In this document: positions 1 through 5,133 of the stretch, in pieces
Layout of the letters: every line of letters starts with the position of its first letter
Numbering within the stretch: the first letter of the stretch is position 1
Source: Enterocloster bolteae
GTDB lineage: Bacteria; Bacillota_A; Clostridia; Lachnospirales; Lachnospiraceae
NCBI GenBank assembly: GCA_021769025.1
Contig: JAETTS010000216.1
Span: 1-5,133, forward strand
Length of the DNA stretch: 5,133 nt
Direction of reading: 5' to 3'
Made by a program: the position numbers and the translations under genes
The notes under the pieces: model-generated
What the model was told of the DNA's origin: nothing
Seen by the model: the letters and a program-made list of their open reading frames with translations, nothing else
Databases searched by the model: none

Positions 1-63
1 AACTGCTTAGAGAATACCAGCAGCAAAATTGAAAAAGAGTGGGATAACCAACGTTTTCTTTAA
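1..63 (+). CDS. possible C-terminal end of an unidentified upstream gene
   Basis: Frame 1 is open from the first base to a TAA at 61-63 and encodes 20 residues ending in DNQRFL; the other two plus-strand frames close early, with a TAG at 8-10 and a TGA at 30-32. The stop lies 21 bases before the TetR start codon, as expected for an operon partner. I see no promoter for the regulator in this stretch, which also fits co-transcription from further left. Twenty open codons can arise by chance and the peptide matches no family I recognise, so this is a tentative partial gene. Confidence 0.35.
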   Translation, partial: NCLENTSSKIEKEWDNQRFL

Positions 64-68
64 AGTGT

Positions 69-74
69 GGAGGA
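69..74 (+). promoter_or_regulatory. Shine-Dalgarno that sets the TetR start at 85
   Basis: GGAGGA lies 10 bases before the ATG at 85. It falls inside the reading frame if the GTG at 67 is used, so it decides in favour of the shorter 183-residue protein. Confidence 0.75.
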
Positions 75-84
75 ACTTGTATCT

Positions 85-636
85 ATGGATTTAAGAGTAG
101 AAAAGACTCAGAAGAGTATTATCAATGCCTTTATTGCCTTACGGTCAAAAAAACCGATTGAGAAAATCACCATCAAGGAGCTGTGTGAGACAGCTATGAT
201 CAACAAATCTACATTCTATTCTCACTATTCTGACATTTACAGTCTGTCGGATTCCCTAGAGACAGAGGTTGTGATGTCTGTGATCCAGGCCCTAGATCGT
301 CCGGGCCTGATTTTTGAAAACGCGGAGGAATTCTCACGCACTCTTTTCTTGTCCTATCTTTCCCAGGACAATATGATCCGCACGCTTTTTTCCGGCAACC
401 GCAGCAGCCAGTTCATCTCCAAAGTAGAGAAGGGTCTAAAAGAACTGGTATTCAGGGAACACCCTGAATACCGGGATAATCTTGAGAAAAATATTGGGCT
501 GAGTTACGCCATCTACGGCAGTTACTATGCATTTCAGGAAAACCGGGGCCAGGATCTGGAGCAGGTCATCACGATTCTGGGAAAATGCGCCGGGTATGCC
601 TCTTCCCTGATCCTGCAGGCAGAGGCAGAGCCATAG
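85..636 (+). CDS. TetR/AcrR-family transcriptional regulator
   Basis: A 183-residue DNA-binding regulator of usual TetR length. The N-terminal helix-turn-helix occupies about residues 5-55: helix 1 with KTQKSIINAFIAL, then ITIKELCETAMINKSTFYSH with the recognition helix over NKSTFYSHY (40-48). The signature Phe-Tyr-x-His-Tyr end of the HTH is intact. Residues 60-183 are mainly helical, poorly conserved ligand-binding and dimerisation sequence. I chose the ATG at 85 because GGAGGA at 69-74 sits 10 bases upstream; an in-frame GTG at 67 would place this Shine-Dalgarno inside the gene, and family similarity begins at LRVEKTQ. In clostridia such regulators often lie beside ABC-type FtsX permease operons, but the permease here is about 3 kb away on the other strand, so a link is only a guess. 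The effector and operator are unknown. Confidence 0.9.
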   Translation: MDLRVEKTQKSIINAFIALRSKKPIEKITIKELCETAMINKSTFYSHYSDIYSLSDSLETEVVMSVIQALDRPGLIFENAEEFSRTLFLSYLSQDNMIRTLFSGNRSSQFISKVEKGLKELVFREHPEYRDNLEKNIGLSYAIYGSYYAFQENRGQDLEQVITILGKCAGYASSLILQAEAEP

Positions 637-650
637 GCCTTATGGAGCTC
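628..650. terminator. weak hairpin across the TetR stop, possible bidirectional terminator
   Basis: CCATA (631-635) pairs with TATGG (641-645) around GGCCT, and GAG (628-630) can pair with CTC (648-650) if two bases bulge. On the plus strand only three T residues follow, and on the minus strand no T-run follows. It is the best-placed structure between the convergent TetR and acetate kinase genes, but it lacks the features of a standard intrinsic terminator. Confidence 0.2.
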
Positions 651-705
651 TTTGCTATCCCTGGAACTGACTGCAATTCGTGTGTTCGCACACCATCCTC
701 AACGG

Positions 706-1935
706 TCATACCGATTCTGCAGGGCACCCTTTCTCCTGGATTTCCCTGGCGACTGCTGCTGCCTCTCTGGCAATCTCCAGTTCTTCATTGGTACGAATCA
801 CCAGCACATTCACCTTGGAGCCTCCGGAGGAGATTCTCACAGCCTCCGCCTGCTCCCGATTTTTTAACTCATCGATGGTGATCCCCAAAAACTCCAGATA
901 ACTGCAGATTTCTTCCCGGATGTCGGAATCATTCTCCCCCACTCCGGCAGTGAATACAATGTTGTCTACACCGTTCATGGCCGCTGCATAGCTTCCCACA
1001 TACTTTGCCACTTTGTAGGCAAATATCTCACGGGCCAGAGATGCCTTATCATTATACTTAATCTCCGCATCCTTCAATTCCCTGAAATCGCTGGAGAGAT
1101 TCTTGGAGATACCCAAGACACCAGATTCCTGATTCAGGATCTTCATGATCTGAGAGAAATCCAGATTCTCCTTCTTGGCCAGAAACTCCAGGGCTCCGGG
1201 ATCCACATCGCCACAGCGGGTTCCCATCACCAACCCTTCCAGTGGTGTAAACCCCATAGAATTGTCAATTACTTTCCCGAATTTTACCGCACAGATGCTA
1301 GCCCCATTTCCCAGGTGGCACACAATCGTCTTTACATGCCTGGGATCCTGATTCATAAACTGGGCGGCACGCTGGGAAACATATTTATGGCTGATTCCGT
1401 GAAATCCATAACGACGGATCTTATATTTCTCATAGTATTGATAAGGAAGGCCGTATAAAAATGCCTTTGGCTCCATGGTCTGATTGAACGCCGTATCAAA
1501 CACACCTACCATCAGGGTATCCGGCATCAACTTCCGGCAGGCATCTACACCGATCAGATTGGCGGGATTGTGAAGCGGTGCCAGATCATTGCACTCTGTC
1601 ATCGCATCAATCACCGCATCTGTAATCACCACAGAACCGGTAAATTTTTCTCCTCCGTGGACCAGGCGATGGCCAATGACATCTATCTGGGAAAAATCCT
1701 TGATGATTCCTTTCTCTGAATCAACCAGTGTATCCAAAAGCGTGTGAACTGCCTGGGTATGGTTCTCCATTTCAACGTTTTCTTTCAGCGAAACCCCGGT
1801 GTTGGTTTTATAAGTGAATCTTCCGTCAATACCTATTCGTTCACATACGCCTTTCACCAAGACCTGTTCGGAATCCGAATCAATCACCTGGAATTTCAGC
1901 GAGGAGCTGCCGCTGTTAATCACTAATATTTTCAT
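706..1935 (-). CDS. ackA: acetate kinase
   Basis: This enzyme catalyses acetyl phosphate + ADP = acetate + ATP in the cytoplasm, the ATP-yielding last step of acetate fermentation. The protein has 409 residues, slightly longer than the usual 395-400 because of a C-terminal tail ending GCPAESV. It starts with the family motif MKILVINSGSSSLKF. Residues equivalent to those studied in the Methanosarcina enzyme are present: Asn7, Arg90 (GHRLVHGGE), His122 (LHNPAN), Asp147 (FDTAF), His179 (GFHGISH), His207 (HLGNGAS), Arg240 (MGTRCGD) and Glu384 (TNEEL). The ATG at 1935 was chosen because the conserved N-terminus starts there and AAGGA at 1950-1946 lies 10 bases upstream; an upstream in-frame ATG at 1977 would add 14 residues unlike the family. 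An oddity is Asn151 where FDTAFHQTMP usually has His. The gene follows gh43 by 45 bases, probably in one transcript; no pta is adjacent. Confidence 0.97.
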   Translation of the reverse strand: MKILVINSGSSSLKFQVIDSDSEQVLVKGVCERIGIDGRFTYKTNTGVSLKENVEMENHTQAVHTLLDTLVDSEKGIIKDFSQIDVIGHRLVHGGEKFTGSVVITDAVIDAMTECNDLAPLHNPANLIGVDACRKLMPDTLMVGVFDTAFNQTMEPKAFLYGLPYQYYEKYKIRRYGFHGISHKYVSQRAAQFMNQDPRHVKTIVCHLGNGASICAVKFGKVIDNSMGFTPLEGLVMGTRCGDVDPGALEFLAKKENLDFSQIMKILNQESGVLGISKNLSSDFRELKDAEIKYNDKASLAREIFAYKVAKYVGSYAAAMNGVDNIVFTAGVGENDSDIREEICSYLEFLGITIDELKNREQAEAVRISSGGSKVNVLVIRTNEELEIAREAAAVAREIQEKGCPAESV

Positions 1936-1945
1936 GTCTGGTGTT

Positions 1946-1950
1946 TCCTT
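1946..1950 (-). promoter_or_regulatory. Shine-Dalgarno of ackA
   Basis: AAGGA on the minus strand, within GGAAAGGAAAC, is 10 bases before the ATG at 1935. It supports the 409-residue start. I found no convincing promoter in the 45-base gap after gh43, so ackA probably relies on the upstream promoter, although a weak internal one cannot be excluded. Confidence 0.65.
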
Positions 1951-1980
1951 TCCATGTAGAATCAATGATGTAACCAACCT

Positions 1981-3474
1981 TTATGAGACTGTAACATATT
2001 GAAATTGTGCATATGCACCCGTCTGCTTTTCTGCCCTTGCATAGATTCCTGCTACTGTCCCCGTAAAGCATTTTCCGGCTACCTCACAGGATAAAAACCG
2101 AGTGGATGCCACAGCAGCCAAGGTAAACTCGTCACGTTCCAATGCATAGTAAAAACGATATTGTTCTTTGCTGCATTCCGCCTTCAGACGAAGCTTTCCA
2201 TCCTCCAGCGGTATGGCACAGGCAGTCTGCTGAAAGTCTTCAACCGTTTTCTCCAGAACCAGGAAATTCCCCTGGTTTGTCTTTTTCTTCCCAAAGCGAT
2301 AGTGAATGCCGGATTCCAGATAGAATGCCAAGCCAGCTTCATCTCCCAGCTGTTCCGGGTCAAACCAAAACTCAGTCTCAATCCTACAGTCGAAATCTGG
2401 CTGTCTCACAGCCGCAAATCCGTCTCCCAGATGGAATTCTGAAGACGGCACAGATGGATACAGCTCTAACACACCATTTCCACGTTTAAAGAGTGCATCC
2501 TTTCGCTCTCTCACAAACAGCCACGGCAACTCCCACTTTTCCTTACAAAAATCGGTATGCCAGACTTCCCTCGCCGTCTGTTTCTCCCAGAGTGGCCCTT
2601 CCCTCTCTATGGTCTCCAGGTTGTTTTCCCCAACAGACGGCCACCCATCATTCCATGTTACAGGGGTTAAGAATGTCTCTCGCCCTAAATGACTCATAGT
2701 CCTTCTGGCTGGCCGGATCGCCAGGTGAACCATCCACCAATTTCCTCTGTGATCCTCAATCAGATCACCATGCCCAGAACATTGAACTTCCTTAACAGTG
2801 TCATGACGATTGGTCAGGATCGGATTGCCCTCATAGCTTTCATAAGGCCCCCAGATCGACTTGCCTCGTGCGATTGTCACCATATGGCAGAAAAAGGTGC
2901 CACCCTCTGCAGCCATCAGATAATACCATTCGTCTTTGTGATAGATATGAGGGCTTTCCAGGTGTCCTCCTCCGGTGCCCTGCCATATAGGCGTCACTGG
3001 TGTCTTAAGACTTCCGTCCGTTATATCGATCTCTTCTAACGTGATCTCTTCTCTTCCTGGACAAGTGCTCTGGTTGGTGCAAAAGTATGCCGTTTTGCCT
3101 TCAAAGTACAGAGAGGGGTCGATTCCCCCCACTGGCACCCATACAGGGTCTGACCATGCTCCTGTCGGATCGGCCGCAGACACAATAAAATTTCCCTGCT
3201 TCTCCAGCGTAGCTGTCACATAGAACCATCCCCTGTCATACCGAATTGTAGGGGCCCAGATCCCACCGGAATTGCCGGCCTGCTTCAGGGAAAGCTGCCC
3301 TGACCGGCTGATACAGTTCCCAATCTGTCTCCAGTTCACAAGGTCGCGGCTGTGATAGATTGGGATACCTGGAAAATATTCAAAAGAACTGTTGACAAGA
3401 TAATAATCCTCTCCCACTCTGCAGATGCTGGGATCCGGGTGAAAACCTTTGATAATCGGATTGCAGTATTTCAT
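1981..3474 (-). CDS. GH43 beta-xylosidase / alpha-L-arabinofuranosidase, bimodular and cytoplasmic
   Basis: An inverting glycosidase expected to remove xylose, or arabinose, from the non-reducing ends of imported oligosaccharides. The protein has 497 residues with no signal peptide, so it should act in the cytoplasm. The five-bladed propeller domain (about 1-300) carries the three GH43 acidic residues: Asp14 in FHPDPS (general base), Asp119 in GGIDPSLYF (pKa modulator) and Glu173 in HLESPHIY (general acid). GHGDL (234-238) and LGRETFLTPV (263-272) are further family blocks, Arg265 probably being the substrate-contacting arginine. Residues of about 320-497 form the C-terminal beta-sandwich common in XynB-type enzymes (FTGTVAGIYA near the end). 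The start at 3474 is supported by GGAGG 7 bases upstream and by the typical opening MKYCNPIIKGFHPDPS. It resembles the GH43 subfamily 11/12 group; xylosidase versus arabinofuranosidase activity cannot be settled by eye. It leads a probable operon with ackA. Confidence 0.93.
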   Translation of the reverse strand: MKYCNPIIKGFHPDPSICRVGEDYYLVNSSFEYFPGIPIYHSRDLVNWRQIGNCISRSGQLSLKQAGNSGGIWAPTIRYDRGWFYVTATLEKQGNFIVSAADPTGAWSDPVWVPVGGIDPSLYFEGKTAYFCTNQSTCPGREEITLEEIDITDGSLKTPVTPIWQGTGGGHLESPHIYHKDEWYYLMAAEGGTFFCHMVTIARGKSIWGPYESYEGNPILTNRHDTVKEVQCSGHGDLIEDHRGNWWMVHLAIRPARRTMSHLGRETFLTPVTWNDGWPSVGENNLETIEREGPLWEKQTAREVWHTDFCKEKWELPWLFVRERKDALFKRGNGVLELYPSVPSSEFHLGDGFAAVRQPDFDCRIETEFWFDPEQLGDEAGLAFYLESGIHYRFGKKKTNQGNFLVLEKTVEDFQQTACAIPLEDGKLRLKAECSKEQYRFYYALERDEFTLAAVASTRFLSCEVAGKCFTGTVAGIYARAEKQTGAYAQFQYVTVS

Positions 3475-3481
3475 GTATGTT

Positions 3482-3486
3482 CCTCC
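3482..3486 (-). promoter_or_regulatory. Shine-Dalgarno of the GH43 gene
   Basis: GGAGG, within GGGAGGAA on the minus strand, is 7 bases before the ATG at 3474. It excludes the in-frame ATG at 3519, which would add 15 non-conserved residues and lies at about the predicted transcription start. Confidence 0.8.
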
Positions 3487-3510
3487 CTCTGGTCGGACGC
3501 GAACCGGCGC

Positions 3511-3532
3511 TGGTATCATCTCAATTATACCA
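3511..3532. promoter_or_regulatory. imperfect dyad over the -10 and start point, candidate operator
   Basis: GGTAT at 3512-3516 and ATACC at 3527-3531 form an inverted repeat. Counting the flanking T/A pair and the inner A/T and T/A pairs, 8 of 11 positions are symmetric. It overlaps the TATAAT box and the predicted start point of the gh43 promoter, where a bound repressor would block polymerase. The symmetric outer bases partly arise from the -10 itself, and I do not recognise it as a known family operator. Confidence 0.3.
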
Positions 3533-3552
3533 TACTATTCTTCCTCTGTCAC
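3524..3552 (-). promoter_or_regulatory. sigma-A-type promoter for gh43-ackA with extended -10
   Basis: On the minus strand GTGACA (3552-3547, five of six matches to TTGACA) is followed after exactly 17 bases by a perfect TATAAT (3529-3524). The bases just before the -10 are TGG, giving the TGn extended -10. Transcription should start near 3517, leaving an untranslated leader of roughly 43 bases that carries the Shine-Dalgarno. It is well placed to drive the glycosidase and, by readthrough, acetate kinase. Confidence 0.8.
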
Positions 3553-3554
3553 AG

Positions 3555-3583
3555 TTTTCTGAGGGCGTTTTCTATGGTTTTTT
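3555..3583 (-). promoter_or_regulatory. phased A-tracts upstream of the gh43 promoter, UP-element-like
   Basis: Reading the minus strand, A-runs lie at 3583-3578 (six), 3571-3568 (four) and 3558-3555 (four). Their centres are about 11 and 13 bases apart, close to the helical repeat, and the nearest ends just upstream of the -35 box. Such runs can bend DNA or contact the polymerase alpha subunit; that role is inferred from position alone. Confidence 0.35.
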
Positions 3584-3598
3584 ATAGCTGGCAAGTGT

Positions 3599-3613
3599 AT
3601 GAAACCGCCTGCA
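3599..3613 (+). promoter_or_regulatory. cre-like sequence, candidate CcpA site
   Basis: ATGAAACCGCCTGCA fits the relaxed cre consensus WTGNAANCGNWNNCW at all specified positions but one (C at 3609). Its centre is about 90 bases upstream of the predicted gh43 start, just past the permease stop codon. In Bacillus subtilis, CcpA activates ackA from upstream cre sites, while cre sites at or downstream of a promoter usually repress, so this placement would fit activation better than repression. A degenerate motif can occur by chance and no CcpA gene is visible here. Confidence 0.3.
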
Positions 3614-3626
3614 TAGCAACATGCTA
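3614..3626 (-). other. small hairpin at the permease stop codon, without a T-tract
   Basis: TAGCA, three loop bases and TGCTA form a 5-bp stem beginning at the permease TAG stop. No T-run follows on the minus strand, so it is not a standard intrinsic terminator and readthrough from the permease toward gh43 is possible. Confidence 0.2.
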
Positions 3627-5021
3627 CATCATCGTATCATCTTTCAGAACCTCCGCAAGGTCGATCTTGCGCATACTTCGCCAGGCAATGGCATACGCCA
3701 GGGCCACGAAACCTATGATAGACAGCGCAAACAAAGCAATCGAACACCCTGGTGCTTCTGCCAGGAATTCTCCTACTCTCAGATAACTGATTTTTAACAT
3801 ATATCCTACTGCAAGAACAGACAGAGGAAGGGTAATCAAAATCGGGCGGATCGCCAAAAACAACGCCTCAATACAGAACATCTTCTTTATTTGCCCAGGC
3901 GTCAGCCCCACTGACAGATACCTTGCAAATTCCCGTTTCCTCTGGCGCACAAACCCCAGGGTATTGGAAAATACATCTCCGATTCCAATCAGGGCAAGGA
4001 GCACGCAAAAGCCGCCAAATATCACTCTCATTCCCTGTATCTGCTTTCGGTTTATCTCATACTCCTGCATCCGGTTTTCACTTTCCAGCACATATGTCTG
4101 GCCAATTATCTGAGCTACCTGATTTTGCAAAGTATCCAGTTTTTCCTGTGTCACATGATCTCTGCAAAGAATACGGATAAAAAGCGTTTCTTCCATTCCC
4201 CCAATTTGCCCTTTGATCTCTTTCCATAAAGATACGGGAACCACATGCACCAACTCATAATAGTCAAGGGTTGCATACTCCTCCCTCAAGACGGGAACCT
4301 CCTCTGTATAGGATAGAACTGGAATCTCGGCAGTCGTCTCTTCTTTGCCTGACTGTCTTAGAACACTTGTGGCGCTTTCCCCGATGCCTGGTTTTATATA
4401 GGGCATAAACTTTGGATGCCTGAAATCAGGATTGGTCACGTCCCGAATCTGGTTTCTCACCACCGCTCCGTCAAGCTGTGGCGCAATGCCGATCTGCTCA
4501 CAATAGGCCAAAAAACTGGCATCATCCAATATGATAATGGGAGCATTTACCATCCATCCTTCCTGAACCCTGGTAACATCCCTCTCTGATGCATGGAAAA
4601 AACCTCCAAACGCCTTCATCTCTTCACTGATTTCTTCCTCTTGGATGATTCTTTTTGCGTATGCTTTCTGATATACGACGGCACTCTCCACCCCGGCAAG
4701 CTCTTGTATGGCTTCTGTTTCTGTGAATTCGTCCACCTGGACATTCCTGACGGTAACCATAATATCCCATGCATCCTGATACCGTTCAAAATACGTTTCT
4801 CTTGTACTGATTTCTGAAGTCGCAAAAAAGCACTGCATTATCGTGAATGCCATGGACGAACAGATCAAAGACAGGGATGCTGTCCGCAATGCTTTCTTCT
4901 GGGCCTTCAGCGCATTTCCAGCCAATCCTCCTTCCACTCCGAATAAAAAAGTAAGAATCCGGGATTTTCTTCTTCGTTTTAGTTGCAGCTCCCCTGTGTT
5001 TCGGATTGCTTCAAGGGGCAT
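3624..5021 (-). CDS. FtsX/MacB-type ABC transporter permease, C-terminal half (truncated at its 5' end)
   Basis: A membrane subunit of an ABC-type exporter or lipid/peptide-sensing complex. What remains is one four-helix FtsX unit: a cytoplasmic linker (1-45), TM1 near 46-67, a large extracytoplasmic domain (about 70-330), then TM2 near 331-354, TM3 near 386-408 and TM4 near 426-447. The cytoplasmic motif REFARYLSVGLTPGQIKKMF between TM2 and TM3 is the typical FtsX coupling segment, and the protein ends LAEVLKDDTMM. The first residues, PLEAIRN, are the kind of sequence that closes the first FtsX unit in eight-helix permeases, so about half the protein is missing. The ATG at 5021 has no good Shine-Dalgarno and appears to be made from neighbouring hydrogenase codons, so it is not a credible native start. 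No ATPase partner is present. The substrate is unknown. Confidence 0.85.
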   Translation of the reverse strand: MPLEAIRNTGELQLKRRRKSRILTFLFGVEGGLAGNALKAQKKALRTASLSLICSSMAFTIMQCFFATSEISTRETYFERYQDAWDIMVTVRNVQVDEFTETEAIQELAGVESAVVYQKAYAKRIIQEEEISEEMKAFGGFFHASERDVTRVQEGWMVNAPIIILDDASFLAYCEQIGIAPQLDGAVVRNQIRDVTNPDFRHPKFMPYIKPGIGESATSVLRQSGKEETTAEIPVLSYTEEVPVLREEYATLDYYELVHVVPVSLWKEIKGQIGGMEETLFIRILCRDHVTQEKLDTLQNQVAQIIGQTYVLESENRMQEYEINRKQIQGMRVIFGGFCVLLALIGIGDVFSNTLGFVRQRKREFARYLSVGLTPGQIKKMFCIEALFLAIRPILITLPLSVLAVGYMLKISYLRVGEFLAEAPGCSIALFALSIIGFVALAYAIAWRSMRKIDLAEVLKDDTMM

Positions 5022-5024
5022 TTC
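5015..5024. other. junction between hydrogenase and permease coding sequence
   Basis: On the minus strand the hydrogenase frame reads Asp-Glu-Ser-Lys-Cys through TGC at 5020-5018 and then loses all family resemblance, while permease-like sequence (PLEAIR) begins one frame over with CCC at 5018-5016. The hydrogenase frame runs on for 12 unrelated codons to a TAA at 4981-4979. The base composition also changes here, about 57% G+C to the right and about 46% in the adjoining 100 permease bases (hand counts). It marks an assembly chimera or a real recombination point. Confidence 0.7.
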
Positions 5025-5133
5025 GACTCGTCGATATGCTCGATGCCGTGCTCGTCCTTGGAGATTGCGTTTACTGGGCAGGCCTCCTCACAGGGCACGG
5101 GGATATAGACTATGGCGTGGTAAGGGCAGCTCT
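5018..5133 (-). CDS. [FeFe]-hydrogenase iron-sulfur (ferredoxin-like) domain fragment
   Basis: The frame entering from the right edge encodes 38 residues with cysteines at fragment positions 2, 14, 18 and 38. CPYHAIVYIP, PCEEACPVNAISKDE and IEHIDESKC are very like the second part of the N-terminal 4Fe-4S domain of clostridial monomeric (group B-like) [FeFe] hydrogenases. There the last cysteine normally continues as part of CxxCGKC, CxxACPFGAI-type cluster motifs. Here the sequence instead becomes PLKQSETQGSCN and stops. The catalytic H-cluster domain is absent and the 5' end lies outside the window, so the piece cannot encode a working hydrogenase. Another ferredoxin-domain oxidoreductase is possible but less likely given the exact CEEACPV context. 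Confidence 0.65.

Noticed and set aside
67..84. GTG start giving a 189-residue TetR protein
   Set aside because: The Shine-Dalgarno GGAGGA would lie inside the gene, and the extra six residues are not part of the family; the ATG at 85 fits better.
1..84. Promoter for the TetR gene (TTGAAA at 29-34)
   Set aside because: No -10-like hexamer occurs at a workable distance; the nearest AT-rich hexamer is about 24 bases away.
597..627. Perfect 7-bp inverted repeat TGCCTCT/AGAGGCA
   Set aside because: It lies within the TetR coding region, has a 17-base loop and no T-run, so it is unlikely to be a terminator.
680..693. 5-bp hairpin with a 4-base loop in the ackA 3' region
   Set aside because: It is short and without a following T-run on either strand; it is not enough to call a terminator.
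1936..1977. 14-residue N-terminal extension of acetate kinase
   Set aside because: It precedes the universal MKILVINSGSSS start and the Shine-Dalgarno at 1950-1946 would be inside it.
2142..3223. Several plus-strand open frames opposite the GH43 gene
   Set aside because: They are low-complexity shadows (rich in Ser, Pro, His) of a gene with full catalytic motifs on the other strand.
3475..3519. 15-residue N-terminal extension of the GH43 protein
   Set aside because: It overlaps the predicted start point and contains the Shine-Dalgarno; family similarity begins at MKYCNPI.
3352..3786. Plus-strand open frame of 144 codons across the gh43-permease gap
   Set aside because: It is antisense to the two real genes at both ends, has no family resemblance, and runs over the promoter signals.
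5022..5087. Extension of the permease frame to the right, up to the stop at 5088-5090
   Set aside because: The codons there are arginine-rich nonsense, and the same bases encode a clear hydrogenase segment in another frame.
4979..5133. A genuine short hydrogenase-derived protein ending at 4979
   Set aside because: The last 12 codons are out-of-frame permease sequence; the cluster motifs are left incomplete.

Overview
The protein sequences point to an anaerobic gut-type Clostridia bacterium, most like Lachnospiraceae. The evidence is a short TetR regulator, an acetate kinase, a cytoplasmic bimodular GH43 beta-xylosidase, an FtsX/MacB-type permease half with clostridial-looking sequence, and a scrap of [FeFe]-hydrogenase iron-sulfur domain. 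Base composition is intermediate and the start sites have strong Shine-Dalgarno sequences. The taxonomic call is an inference from family resemblance; no search was run.

Layout: positions 1-63 may hold the last 20 codons of an unidentified plus-strand gene. A complete TetR-family regulator follows on the plus strand (85-636). Everything else is on the minus strand. Reading leftward from the right edge, the order is a 38-residue [FeFe]-hydrogenase Fe-S fragment (5133-5018), the C-terminal half of an ABC-type FtsX permease (to 3624), a 149-base intergenic region, a GH43 glycosidase (3474-1981) and an acetate kinase (1935-706). TetR and acetate kinase converge across about 70 bases with no convincing terminator.

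The region 3475-3623 holds the best regulatory signals. There is a near-consensus promoter with an extended -10 (GTGACA, 17-base spacer, TATAAT), phased A-tracts upstream of it, an imperfect dyad over the -10 and start point, and a cre-like sequence about 90 bases upstream. They would drive gh43 and, across a 45-base gap, ackA. The pairing makes metabolic sense. A cytoplasmic xylosidase releases pentose, and if pentose goes through phosphoketolase the acetyl phosphate made is the substrate of AckA, which yields ATP. No phosphoketolase or pta is visible here.

The most striking point is near 5015-5024, where coding sequence switches abruptly, and out of frame, from a [FeFe]-hydrogenase ferredoxin domain to the middle of a permease. 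The apparent permease start codon appears to be built from the hydrogenase Lys-Cys codons. This looks like a chimeric join, either an assembly artefact or a real rearrangement, and not a natural gene start. I found no CRISPR array, tRNA, rRNA, insertion sequence or clearly new biological system.
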